Source of the DNA: Acanthaster planci
Lineage: Eukaryota; Echinodermata; Asteroidea; Valvatida; Acanthasteridae
Length of the DNA: 64,000 bases
NCBI RefSeq assembly: GCF_001949145.1
Contig: NW_019091369.1
Span: forward strand, 2,565,294 to 2,629,293
Direction of reading: 5' to 3'
Part shown: positions 50,016 through 62,020 of the stretch, one piece after another
How positions within the stretch are numbered: the first letter of the stretch is position 1
Layout of the letters: each line of letters starts with the position of its first letter
Made by a program: the position numbers and the translations under genes
Notes under the pieces: model-generated
What the model was told of the DNA's origin: nothing
The model's input: only the letters and a program-made list of their open reading frames with translations
Database searches by the model: none

Positions 50016-53000
50016 CTAATAATACGGACCAGGGTCAACGTAAAGCATGCGGTTGGGCGCCCCCTTCAAGTCGTTGCCAACCACGCAAGGAGTGGCGTCG
50101 TTGAGAATCCGAGTTTTCACGTTTGCTGCATCCACCTTGTTGCCGAGGTGAATGGCGGCCACGCCTGTTAAATATTCAAATTATGCGCATTAGTGTAAAA
50201 ATGACAAACATTATATCTGCCTTTAGGCTTAGAACTATGTGCATTCTTGTATCAATATCACTCAACGTTGACGACTAAATCGCAATTAAATCGAGTTGAA
50301 GGTAATTAACTACTGTTTCCGGCTCTGAAAAAAAGTGATTATGACAAGTGTCATGTTCAAGGACACACACATGTTTATTACAGTAACCTGGTCTGATAAA
50401 TTAAACAAATTACATTGAATTTTTCTTCAACAATAAAGTGACAATAAGGAAAAGTCCTTCCTTTAAAATGGTTCAGGCGATAACAGAAACCCCTAACTTG
50501 CCTGCTACAAAGGCAGCTGAAAAATTGGGTCCGTTGGCCAGTTCGTAGTATCCATCGTTGGTAGGGAAGGTAGTCATTAGAGTCGATCCTGGGGCAAATA
50601 TGTCGACACAAATACCATCTCCCGCCCAATCAGCTTTTCTGTTGTTTCTGTAGGTGCCAGACACAGTGATAACCTATAAAGGCGGGGGACATAAATGAAA
50701 AAAAGACCTGTGCTTTCATTGGATAAAATGAACAAGGAATTGCTATTTTAAAATGGCTGGTCGATCAGTCGATTGTTTAATCGACCAGTTTGTTGGTTTG
50801 TCACTTTGTTTGAAGGTCATTCCATCGGCTACATGGCTGGTCACTCAGTGGATCTGTATAAATTGGTTTGTTCGTTCATCTGTCAATGATCAGTTCGACG
50901 GTTACTCAGTTGATGTGGATCAGTGAATTGGTTGTTTGTTTCAGGTTGGCTTGCTGTGGCCTAACTTTGTGTGACCACTTACCCTGCGAGATCTGCCGGG
51001 GGAGAAGGAACAGGCTCTTTTCTCAGAGTGGCTGTCTCTGAGCGGGGCCGATTTGGCAACGACAACGCAGCCGGCATCGACCAAGGCTTCTGCCGCCGCG
51101 TCAATGGTCTTGCCCCCGTTGTTGATGGAGGCGGTTAGCAACACCACGCAGGGCTTAGCACGGTTATTTGCCACCCATTGCATTCCTGCATGCAGATCAT
51201 TAAATCAATTTAATCAATTACAAATTAAAACAATTACCCTGTGTCTGAGACTGGCTTCCCCGGCTACGGCTAGCCATACGCCTGCGCCCATTCTGTGTGT
51301 GTTTGAAGTGGATGACGAGCGAGATGCGACCAACCACTCCAAGCCAGGCCAAAAAATAACTACTTCTTAAGACTAAAGATTGGGCTCCGGAATACAAATT
51401 CGTGCAGGCTAAATGAAATGTGAGCTCTCTTACCAGCGACGTGTCTTGCACTAGTCTCAGTGCTGTTGCAGTCGTGTACCCTGACGCTGTGCACCATAGC
51501 GGCTCTTGCTACACCAACCGACTTGCCTATCGCAATACCCGCAATGCTCGTCCCGGTACCCGCACAATCTTCTCCCTGTATGATGAAATGCATAGGTAGG
51601 CACATCAAAACTTTTCAAATGCCTATCGGGTCTATCATATAAAGAAAGTCCGTGCGAGGTGTCACAGAGAAAACTTAATCCTTCATGTTGGTTTAAAATG
51701 TCACGTGATTTGAAACAACAGTTTGTTTCGTTGTTGAGGCTGTATGCTGTGATCTCAGTCGCTCGTTTGTAATTAAAACCTGGTGGTGTCGTTCCTTCTG
51801 GAGTCCTGGTTGAAAACAGTTGTATCCGATTCTCGTTACAAGTAGGCCTGTCCTAATAAGTATCCCATTTGTACCGTTAAAAGAGGGATAAGTTTGGAGT
51901 AGGAATCACTCAATCTCACGTCCTTGAAAAGGAATTCATAATTACAAAGACGTAACCTAATAAAAGAAAAATTGCAGAGGAAAAGCGAGTCCCTCGTCGG
52001 AAATCTTGAATCAAGACTTGCAGTTTTGCATACTTACAGTTTTGCCCATTACGTCATAGGCCATTCTTACACGACAATCAAAGTCGTCATGAGTTTGCAA
52101 GACACCAGTACTGAGGAGGTAAATATTCACACCAAATCCATTTCCTTGAGGAAAAACAATAAGACGTAATAAATGTTAATGTTCTTTAAAAAAAAATAGA
52201 CTAAAAAAAATTTACGACTTTCCCTTGATGCAGCTGGTACAATGTGTGAGACAAAATAATAAACCGAAAATATTTATTTGTACCGGAAAAGCTTATGTTC
52301 TTGTCAAGTTCATTATCCCTCTGATTGATTCGATCCAGCCCGTTAAATCCCTTCTCATTGTACGGAAAATCGTCCTCGGTTAGACGCTTGGACTGGCTTC
52401 TCTTTTCCTCGGTGTCGATTCCCAAAGAGTCGAACTGGCCAAAATCGAAGTCATCCTCGCTGCTTATTGCACGCCCGTCTTCCTCCTCGACGAACTCCAC
52501 CGCGGGGTGCCTTCGAACCTGCCAAGAAGGTGACGATAAATCAAAATTTTTTGTCAGCTGTTCAGAATTGCCGTCTAAAACTATTGTAATCGTTTAATAA
52601 TCTTTCGCAATAAGGAAATTACCAACACCGGACGTGGCCACGCTCCCAAAATGGAGTTATTGTGGCTACAAGTGAAACATTATTATGTAATAGGACAATA
52701 GGAAGTTATAATTCCGACATCCTCACCGTATTCAAAGATTTGTAGTCCAGCTCAACCAACAAAATTTTCAAGTAATCTCCATCCATCTCGTCGATAATAT
52801 CAATGTGACCAAAGCCGGGATAGGGTTGGGCACTGCGCTCGTTCTCCGCCAAAAGGTCGTCTACCAAATAACTCAGTGCGTTTCTCCCAGTATTCTGCAT
52901 GAAAAAATACATGTTATAAGTTCTTCCGCTTGTTATCTCTCTTTTAAATGTCAGATTTCTTGGTATAAGAGGGCAGATTTGGCTGTGATTAAAAAGGATT

Positions 53001-53143
53001 TTTAAATACATGTATTATAGATTTACCTTGACTTTTATCAAATATCTGTTAGGTATGGGTTTCACTACTTCGTAGAGCGGCGCTAGGTGATTGCCAAAGA
53101 CCGCAAAACAGAACGTGAGGACTACCAGGCTGCGGATGTACAT
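50016..53143 (-). CDS. Secreted proteinase-K-like (subtilase S8) pseudoprotease, paralogue B
   Basis: Eight exons on the minus strand: 53143-53027, 52894-52727, 52518-52284, 52144-52038, 51575-51434, 51185-50983, 50673-50502, 50164-50016; 430 aa. Exon order and phases match paralogue A, and exons 2 and 4 have identical lengths (168 and 107). The signal peptide is MYIRSLVVLTFCFAVFG. The I9-like propeptide ends with LNTVRRHPAVEFVEEE. Body landmarks: GLDRINQ, VGVARAAMVHSVRVHDC, GMQWVANN, CVDIFAPGS, FVAGVAAIHLGN. All key residues are replaced: Asp by Ser (S185 in LLSTGV), His by Thr (T216 in GTGTS), oxyanion Asn by Ala (A303), Ser by Asn (N374 in GPNFS). Exon 3 has a 16-residue acidic extension relative to A. 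Intron 7 begins with GC (AG|GCAAGT, 50501-50496), where A has GT. An upstream in-frame ATG exists but the one chosen opens the signal peptide. Confidence 0.88.
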
Positions 53144-53148
53144 GGTGC

Positions 53149-53810
53149 TCTGAAGGGGAGCTACGGGGCAGGTCGCAAGGAGAAAATTCAAAGGTCGGAG
53201 ATGAAGGACGGACAAACTAATAGACAAAAGGACGGTTGTATAACCCAGACGCGAATGGCATTACCAACCAAAACCGCCCTCGATGCAGAAAAAGACGAAA
53301 GGTTACGTGCATGGACAACAACATGGCGTAAAGTACAGAGACTTTACACAATGTTGCGCCGGGAGACATTAGCACCTTGCAAGAACTTGTCAGGGAAATT
53401 TTGTTTGTGTTAATAAGTTTTCAAGGACAAACAAACGAAATCAAACGTGGTAACGTTGTACATGGTTAATAAATAAAACTGAACTATATACAGTTCAAGA
53501 TTTTTGAAGCATTTTCAAAGTAATTTCACTTAAGATCCCAATGCGACCCTCAAGTCTTTCAGAAAAACTCCGTAAATGAAAACAGAAGTCGAGATTTATG
53601 AAATCAGTTACGACTTACACATTTTAAGAAATTTGAGGCACAATAAGAATGCGAAAAGACTTGATTTCGTTACATAAAATCAAGACATAGGATAAAACGA
53701 GCTTACATACTTCAAAACTCCAAAGAGAAATCTTGCCAATATCAACCCAAGGCAGGCGTCACCAGAAAACAAACTATAGAACCTGTAATTTGAGCTTGCG
53801 TTTTTATAGT
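53149..53810 (-). promoter_or_regulatory. TATA box and 5' UTR intron upstream of pseudoprotease B
   Basis: On the minus strand ACTATAAAAA lies at 53810-53801, closely resembling the ACTATAAAA of paralogue A. A possible leader exon ends at 53707 before GTAAGC, and the leader resumes at 53149 after CCCCTTCAG, six bases before the start codon. The shared promoter plus 5' UTR intron layout supports a duplication that included regulatory DNA. Confidence 0.45.
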
Positions 53811-55386
53811 GCGGGGGTAATACAAAATAACTAAACATCACCAGCTTTGTGATTTACTGTTTAGCCTTTTTTTCTGTTTCTGGTTTTATTTTTTACATAA
53901 ATTGTCGAATGAGATGAAAACGAAATCAATATCACATCCTTCAGTAATGAATGAGTTCGAGATCCCCCAGTTATGACGGTGAAAGTGATAGATTGCAACA
54001 ATCTAATATTTATATCGACTGGGTAGCAATCGTAAACGTCAACAGAAGCACGTCAGACATGACGTGGTTTATAGGCACCGCCTTCTGCGTCTTGGTCTAG
54101 CTGTAAAACGAGCCAATCTGACTCTCTCGAGGACCGCGGTTCAGTACCTTGCAACCAATCAAATTATGTCTAGGTGGGTCTGATGCCGGGTCTTGTCTTT
54201 CCTTATTTATAACGGTCTCTTCGTTATTCAACGCGGTCTCCAGCGCACGGCAGTATCCGCAAATAAAAAAAAAGCCGCAGTTGCTCGACCATATTCAAAG
54301 TTAAAAAAAAGTGATTTTTTAATGTTCCGGGCACCGAGGTCTACAGAACATTTGTTCACGCTGAAGAAGACAAAACTATTGCTCTTTGCCACTGGACGAA
54401 AATCGAGTATTCCTTCCTGGAATCCGTGAAGATAAGGGCGGTGATTTTTTGCACGTTTTTGCAGCTGAACAAAAAGGTCACACACAAAGGGGAATTCTTT
54501 CTTGCATATCCAAGAACGTGTCAGATCAGACGACATCGGTAAGATCAGATATTGATTTTAGGGAAGGGCACCATCTTCTCTTTACAAATTAATTGATGCC
54601 CAGCTAGTTAACGTTTCAATAACTTGTCCAGCTCAATTAAAAATTAAACTGGAATACTAATGTCTTGAACGAAACCCTTGAAAATTTAAAGCTCCCTACA
54701 TCGATCCCAAAACAGTTCGATACTTCCTGTTTTAATTCAGTTCCCATCTCTATTTATCACTGTCACGGCTATCGAACATTTCTTCTGGCATTGACTTTTC
54801 GATAGAGAGTGCCATACAGACAGACTGTGATAACAGAAAGTATAGACTCTCTGCTGAAGGACGGACTTCCTGGGGAAAAGGCATTTTAATGAACAAGAGA
54901 TTCAGAAAGTCACAATGTACAGTACTTCATATTTTGATCCACCAAATTCAACTTCATTAAATAATTCAAATCATACGTTTGGCAACTTTTACTACTGCCT
55001 ACAGAGGTAATACAAAATGGAATCCCAAAAATTCTACTTTTAAAACAAATGTTAAGAAAGGACAATGTAATTTTAAGTGCATGACTGAATATTTCATAAA
55101 AGTAAATTATGCACATCTTAATCATTTCAAGAGATTAAAACTCAGATTGAAAAGTGCGAATTAACAAGACGGGTTAATGCTACCTGCCTGGGCTGCATGT
55201 TAATATATATATATACTAAAATTGGATTTTTAATAAATCTACGGGTTAAAAACAAAAGTATTGAGTACTGTACTCTAAATTTGCCAGCCTATTGAACTGT
55301 CTGAAAAAGGACGGATGCGTAACAGGTCCTCAAAACTCCCAAGTTCATTGATGATGGGTCAAATGATAAGTACATTGAGACTGTAC
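53811..55386. other. Intergenic DNA, no gene seen
   Basis: AT-rich sequence between the promoter of paralogue B and the 3' end of the next minus-strand gene. I find no convincing exon, RNA gene or repeat. Confidence 0.45.
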
Positions 55387-57734
55387 TCAGTGCAAATATC
55401 CACCAAGTTCTGTCTTAGCAAAATCCTGGGAGGACTTGGTGAGTTGGTCTCGATAGTCCATCAGTTTCTGCCAGTCTTTCTTGCTCTGGAGGAGTTTGTT
55501 GTTCTTGTGCAGCTCGTAGGTAAACTGCGGCGACTTCATCTCGTACCTACAAGAAAGAAAATATTGAGAATTATAACTTTAATGACTGAGATTTGTGTTC
55601 TCTCTGAAGGGGCTCTGAAAGTTCTGTTCTGTTTTTCTTAAAAGGATCTTAAAGTTGGCAGGGTTTTGTTGGAGCACCATGGACTCAGGAGTGGTGCAGT
55701 AAAATATATTTGACTGCTAGTGCAATTTCCGTTGTCACAAATCAAACTTTGCGTGAAATTTCTTGGGAAATACTGAATTTCGGGGGAACTCTGAATGTCA
55801 CACAATCTAATTAACACAAGAACCCTAATTTTATAATAAAAATAGCCTCCTACTCTGACATATGATACACTCAATGAAATATGCATAGGCAATAGTCTTA
55901 ACCAGAAATGAAGTCTCACCTATGTTAAGCATTACAAAAAGGGATCTATTAAAACTTTGGTTGCATACCATTTTGGCTTCGGACCTCGGATGCGTTCCAG
56001 CTCTTCCTGTCGCTTGGATTCTAGTAGTCGCTGCTCCTCAAGCCGTAGCCTCTCCATCTTCAGTTGTGCCAGTTCGTACTGGTATGGGGAAGTCGTGACT
56101 GTTCCGTCAACAAACGGCTTTGATGCTCGGAGGTAGTTGTAATCATACAAGGCATCCAATTTAGGGTTGCTGTGCGAGTTTGTCCTACTGTGGGAACTAC
56201 GGGCATTGGACAAGTGTCTTCTTGATCCCGTGGCTGAAGACACTTGACCCGTCCTGTTTGTCGAGCTCTTGGAGGCCAAGCCTGCTGCTGAGCGGGCTCT
56301 CGCATATTCCTTCCCACTGGAGTTTGGCGGCTGTGGGGTCACTGTCCTCATGATCGAAGGCATCTCTCCCAGGGTGATCGGGAAGTAAGTCCGAGTGATG
56401 TCGTCCAGAAGCATCTGGTTAGCAATCTTCTGCTGGGCTAGCTCAGTACCCAGCATTCCTGTTGTCCGGTTGACTGGCGACGTGAGCTTTGTGTCTACTC
56501 CAAGACTCTGGAATGTCGGGTAGTCGGCTGTCTTGGTCAAATGAATGGGCTCGGTGAACCACTCTGACTCATCCTTGCTCTTGGGCCTTCCAGCAAGGTC
56601 CTGCTCGTAGCGTTCATTCTCTTTGATGTCGTTATCTATGAGCTTCTGCAGCTCCTCCTCAAAAGTGTCTTCGAGATCATCATTGTCGTAGTCATTATTT
56701 TCCTTGGGGCTGTTCATCTTGTGCTGTTCCAGGTGCTCGCTGAAGCTGACACTCTTGCTGAGGCTCTTGCTGAGGCTGTTTCCCAGGCCAGTGAAATCCA
56801 GGCTAAACTCACTATCCCTGGGCTTCCGGCTTCGTTCTCTACGTTCCAGTCGCGATGCAGTCCCACCGTTCATGGACCCAAACAGGCTCTCCGCATCAAA
56901 CACTGACCCAGAAGTTGAGTCCTGCAACCCACCTTCCTTCCTGGAGGATTTCTCCCGGAGGGATGGTTTTCCAAGGCTCCTGGCAAAGCTTGGTTCTGCA
57001 AAACTGCTCAAACTACGGTTGTCTTGTCGATAAAGGGTACTTTGGGATAGGTTCCGTGTGCTGATTGTACGCTGGGAGTTGGTGAGGTACTCCTTGGCTT
57101 TGTCAGTGCTGTCGGGAACAAAACAATAATTCATTGTATTACTTAGGCCTAGGCCTATATCATGTATATCTTTCTTAAAAACTATAAATCAACCACAGAT
57201 TCAAAGCTCTTCAGAGTTTAAGTTTTGTTAAATTAATCTCAACCCAAGTTATTATTCATTTCTGTTAACCTACATGGCGGCCTGAGGGTATTTTTCACAA
57301 TATGAAATTTTATTAACAATTTTGAGAAAATCATTTGAAATTGTCCTGAACTAATTCACTCCAGAGTTTATTTTTTCCAAACAACTATTGGGTCGAAAGA
57401 CTTCCAACGCAACAAATCACACCTTCAGGCATTGTGCCCAGCTTTTCAAATCCCACAATTACTTGCCTCAAAGAACAAAAAATTGTGTCAAACTTTGAGT
57501 CAAATGCGATCTAGCCTATCCTACCTAGTTGATGCATCATGCAGGCCTAACCAAAACTAAAAGCCAAAGCGTCCATAACAACGGAAATTAAGTTCAAAAA
57601 CTTTCGTTCCCAAACAAAATATTTTAACTTTAAAAGTTCATATAATATTAAATGTAATTAGAACAGATAGCTATTTACCCTATGGGTGTCCGTCGTCCGT
57701 GGAGGACGAAATCGGCATCTGGATTCCGCATCAT
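55387..57734 (-). CDS. Unrecognised 451-aa protein with coiled-coil C-terminus
   Basis: Three exons on the minus strand with compatible phases: 57734-57679, 57108-55969, 55546-55387. The protein begins MMRNPDADFVLHGRRTPIG. A long Ser/Arg-rich, probably disordered section with acidic patches follows (NDYDNDDLEDTFEEELQKLI, residues ~160-180). After a further Ser/Thr-rich stretch come ALYDYNYLRASKPFVDGTV and a Glu/Arg/Leu-rich helix (LAQLKMERLRLEEQRLLESK, then RQEELERIRG). The C-terminus (KPKWYEMKSPQFTYELHKNN, then KKDWQKLMDYRDQL) is charged and helical and looks like the most conserved part. I do not recognise the family; a cytoskeletal or centrosome-associated role would be a guess. The start is the first of two adjacent ATGs. 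Confidence 0.75.
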
Positions 57735-60700
57735 TTTTCTCAAATTCCCCCATCTAGCAACCGTTTTCGCTACTGAAAAAACGCACTGGTCGCCTATCAT
57801 TCATATATAACTTGCACAGTATCGCTGAGAACCAGGTATATAGCCTGGTAACCCGTGAGTATACATATAAATTACCGTTTGCAAGCGTTCAGGTACTGAC
57901 CATCACTTTCAACTGCGCATGAGCAGTTACATTAATTTACTGCAGGGGCGTCGTCTGCTCTTTTGTTCGGTGTAATTTGTGTTCGAAACTTTCGTTTCAT
58001 CTTTATGCCAATGGCAACGCGACAATTACATCCGAGGAAGACCATCAAAGGAAATGGACGAGGTCTTGAAAGCAGTATCACTCTGCAGTCCTCTAAATTT
58101 TTTTGCCTTCAACAATACAATTCTGTCATCTACGGGCATTTCACTATACATGCAATTTCCTATCAGGTTGGTGGGACTGAATCCAGTCAAAAATTGAGTT
58201 GTCAAATGTTGACTTGTGCAAAAGAGACACACGGCAATACTTGGCCATTCTTAGTTGAAAAATATCTCTCTGAAGCTAGGTGTACACACACGAGTGTGCA
58301 GCTCTAAACTTGAGAAATTTACATGCTGACTGAAAACACGTGTACATGCGAGTTCAAATTAGTTTCAAGGTGTTGACTGGATCCTCTGACTGAAACGTTA
58401 AATGGACAAATCATAGAAGACTTTTCTGACCAAGTTCTGGTGATCAGTGGTGCCCCATGTTATAAATTTGATGGCTGGTATTTGCTGGTAGTATACCAAC
58501 TCACTGATGTACTTCTTTTGTGCATTTAAATAAAAATCATGCCAAAATGCACCCTCCTTCTGCATGTAAAACACATTTTATGAGTCTTTTCCAGAAAAAA
58601 TGAAACCAACAATATCTTATTCCCAAGAATTTAGAATATTTTTCAGGATTTTAAAGCAAGACACCCATGAGCTTTTTACTTGTGGAAATACTTAAAAATT
58701 GAATTTATTGCATAGTCACAATTGAGAAATTTTCTATATTCTAATTTACACATTTCACCCAAAACACTGATAACTGCTAGTTCACATCAATGCTACCTTT
58801 GTTCACCACTCTGGATCCAAATAAAGATACATACCCCAAAAACTAAAATACTAACATAACATGAATACAACTGAGGTCCCTTTTGATTGCTTGACAATAG
58901 GTTGAATTTTCCCTAAATTAAACCAAGAAAAATGCACACTGAAAGATATATGTAAATTAAAGACTAGACATACCGGGCAGCTGCAAAGATGAAAATATAG
59001 GTTTAGCAAATTTGGCTTGAAACCGGTCAGTATGCATGATTTGACTTTTGGGTCATGGTAAAGTCCTCTGCATGACTCCCTGCTCAGAAAGTACAAGGTT
59101 GTATCCCCAGTACGATATGATGGTTGAATCTTGATACCCAAGAGTCTCGGACGACATTTTATTTCTCGGAAGAGCAAACAAAAGTAAAACCTGAGTAAGG
59201 AAATTTGTTTCCTGGTATACATAGCGTAAATTATAAGAAAAAGCAAAACCACGTAATCTAATTATTGGGGCTGCCCAGAATCACAGGCAATTTTCATTAG
59301 CTAAAATGTCACAGCCACTATGAAAGAAGACACACGAGATTACCACACCACAATTTTCACATCCGGATTTAAATGAAAGCATTATCGATCCTAGCGGAAT
59401 CTTTCCCAGGGATGCAAAATGACCAGTGGACTGACACAAATCAAGTAAGTTTATCCACCTGTCATTATGCCTTCAAGGAAGACTCTGCGAGGACTTAAAC
59501 AGCAGACCCTCCAACATTTTTATTTTTGATCAGTCCCTAAGGTCACTGTTGCCAGCAAGCCGTTTGCGCCAGTTTTTGCGACTTGCATTTTCTACAACAA
59601 ATGTATTATTAAGTTGAAATATAATCACAGGTTGTTGGGTGCATTTTTTTCTACCCTGTTAAGTCTTAACATTCCGTGGGTCTGCCCACTGATTTGGAAA
59701 ACAACTTCCTGTAAAATGCAGCACCAAAACTGCCGTTGCAGGTAATGTATGGACCTGCAACAACAGGTCCCAACATCCAGTTCTCTTATAATATTTTCCA
59801 TCTCGCATTTTCAGACATTTTTAAATGGTGATGAATAAAATAAAATGGTCAACGTAAATGCAGGGTTATTCCATCTGATTTAAAAATTAGTGACATGAAT
59901 TACCTGGTATTTAAAAGATTTAAAATAATGAACACAAGACATGACTTGACACATGTACTACCCAAACTCAAGGTTTGTTGAATGTAGCATGTGAAGCACC
60001 CTTGTTATGATGGTGGTATCTTTTTCTAATATCTGCTTGCTAAAAATAGTAGTTAGAATTTGCTGATGTGAATTGCCTTCAAACGTTGATTCCAAAGTTA
60101 AAAACGATTTGATGAGGATTTGTACAGGCAATAGTTTGTTAAAATGTAAAGTGGTTTGAATTCCTTTCTAATTCCAGATGATCTCTGATCTTTCATGCAC
60201 TCTAGATCCAACGGCTCAACTGCAAGTCCCTGACTGTCCTTATCTGAAAATTGGAAGACAAAAAGAGATTGGAAAATGGACACCCATGAATTGTAAACAG
60301 CATTGAACCTGCAATAACTTTGGCTTATGAATTAGAGTCAAGACTTGACTTTGAACAATCACATTGCAAGGGCATACAAATATCCTACCCCTCTTTGGAT
60401 GTGTAAAAAATTGATGGGATTTATCTGGATGATTAGAAGTTCCATGGGTTAAAGACCGACATAGTGTCTCCTTTTCAATCATATGGTGGTATTAAGTAGG
60501 GACCTGAACGCTGGTGCTGTTTCTTAGTTGGAATTGAACCTCTATCACACAGATTTCTTTAAAGTTTGGCCTTTGCAAAGATCAAGTAAAGCTGTGTGTT
60601 GCCAAGGTGACTGACAGACTGACATCTTTGCAACTCACTGAATTGGCAAATGAAAACTAATCATACATGAAATACAATGTAAAGATAGGATTTTCCTGTC

Positions 60701-60915
60701 TGTCTATGTGGGTTATTTTCACTGCCTTCACAACAGTGCCCAACGTGATCAGTACACCTGTAATTTTCGTGATTTTTTCTGTGAAAGACAAATTTTGAAA
60801 TCCAGGATGACTTCTGCCACTCTGCCCAGAATTGCCCAACAGAATTTACAATAATCAAGATACTTCGGCTCACATCCAAATACTTACCACACATTTTCTT
60901 GCTCTTGGCAAGTTG
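57735..60915. other. Intergenic DNA and probable COX17 3' UTR
   Basis: 3.2 kb of AT-rich DNA. The part near 57.8 kb is the presumed promoter of the 451-aa protein gene. The open frames at 57963-58307 (plus) and 60098-60283 (minus) have no start context, splice pairing or family motif that I trust. Confidence 0.45.
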
Positions 60916-61791
60916 TTAAATGTTGAAACCCATCTTCCTCATACAGTCTTTGTGCGCTTCAATCAGGTCTCCACATTCCGCTTCACCCTTCTCCACTATA
61001 CTGTGAAAAACATTCAAAGGAGATTAAGGAATTGACACACATGAATTTGTACAAATTAGAAATAATTGTTCTCTCTAAGCACGCTTGGACTTGTTGACGG
61101 GTAATCATGTTTTAGCAGTGTTCAAATTCCAATATTCAATGTGAAATTNNNNNNNNNNNNNNNNNNNNNNNNNNNNNNNNNNNNNNNNNNNNNNNNNNNN
61201 NNNNNNNNNNNNNNNNNNNNNNNNNNNNNNNNNNNNNNNNNNNNNNNNNNNNNNNNNNNNNNNNNNNNNNNNNNNNNNNNNNNNNNNNNNNNNNNNNNNN
61301 NNNNNNNNNNNNNNNNNNNNNNNNNNNNNNNNNNNNNNNNNNNNNNNNNNNNNNNNNNNNNNNNNNNNNNNNNNNNNNNNNNNNNNNNNNNNNNNNNNNN
61401 NNNNNNNNNNNNNNNNNNNNNNNNNNNNNNNNNNNNNNNNNNNNCTGCTCGAGCAAATATCCAAGTTACACACAAAGTCCTCAGCGTACCTCAAGAACTG
61501 TTGGGGTATCCCCAGCGCGTCTGGCTTTTACTAGCCAGTGGTCAGTCTTATCCAGGGCGGTCAGACTTTTTGCAAGGTCCAACGGGCCCCTCGAGCGCCA
61601 GCAAACAATGGCGGACCGGTTTCAACGGGATTAAATTAAGTGTTTAACCATGATACGGCCTATGGGTTGTCTCACCACGCATCTCTCGCTTTCTTGGTCT
61701 CCGGACAGGCGCAGCACGGCTTCAGTTTCGGCTTCTCCTCGGTCCTCTCTAGTGCCGCGGCTTCAGTTGGGATTTCTATCGGCTCTGGCAT
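60916..61791 (-). CDS. COX17: Cytochrome c oxidase copper chaperone COX17
   Basis: Two exons on the minus strand, 61791-61676 and 61000-60916, giving 66 aa (human 63). COX17 sits in the mitochondrial intermembrane space and hands Cu(I) to SCO1/2 and COX11 for cytochrome c oxidase assembly. The protein has [17 protein letters not shown], with the copper-binding Cys26-Cys27 pair, and a twin CX9C framework: Cys29-Cys39 and Cys48-Cys58. Family members use this framework for MIA40-dependent import and disulfide folding. It ends [10 protein letters not shown], close to human CMRALGFKI. The intron contains an assembly gap at 61149-61444, but both coding exons and the junction codon (TG|T, Cys39) are intact. 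It is divergent from TAF13. Confidence 0.95.
61149..61444. other. Assembly gap (296 N) inside COX17 intron
   Basis: A run of N between the two COX17 exons. No coding sequence is lost. Confidence 0.98.
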
Positions 61792-62020
61792 TTTGGGTTC
61801 AAGTTAGGACTAGGAGACGAAGCAATTAGGACTTTACAGGCTCAAGCTGTGATCTCCGGCTCCTGTTATGTTGCGCTAGCCCCGGTGCTAGCCCGCGTGC
61901 CAGTTGATTACATCATAGGTGCACACACAATGTACGCGGTACGCGAGCTGAGCAATTATTGTAATGATTTTGCGTAAGGCGACTGAGAAGGGCGCCCTCT
62001 AGCAATATGGGAATAACAAA
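61792..62020. promoter_or_regulatory. Shared COX17/TAF13 bidirectional promoter
   Basis: 229 bp separate the divergent start codons. At the TAF13 edge, ACAAAATGGCGGATC contains the AAAATGGCG core of a YY1 site that overlaps the ATG, a common arrangement in TATA-less housekeeping promoters. No TATA box is seen. Confidence 0.65.

Noticed and set aside
43140-53143. The subtilisin-like genes as pseudogenes
   Set aside because: All splice sites, frames, signal peptides and promoter-like elements are intact in both. Only catalytic positions are changed.
57963-58307. 114-codon plus-strand open frame
   Set aside because: No splice sites, no recognisable motif, and AT-rich composition like its surroundings.
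60098-60283. Minus-strand open frame with an acceptor-like start near 60245
   Set aside because: It lies beyond the complete COX17 stop and has no partner exon or motif.
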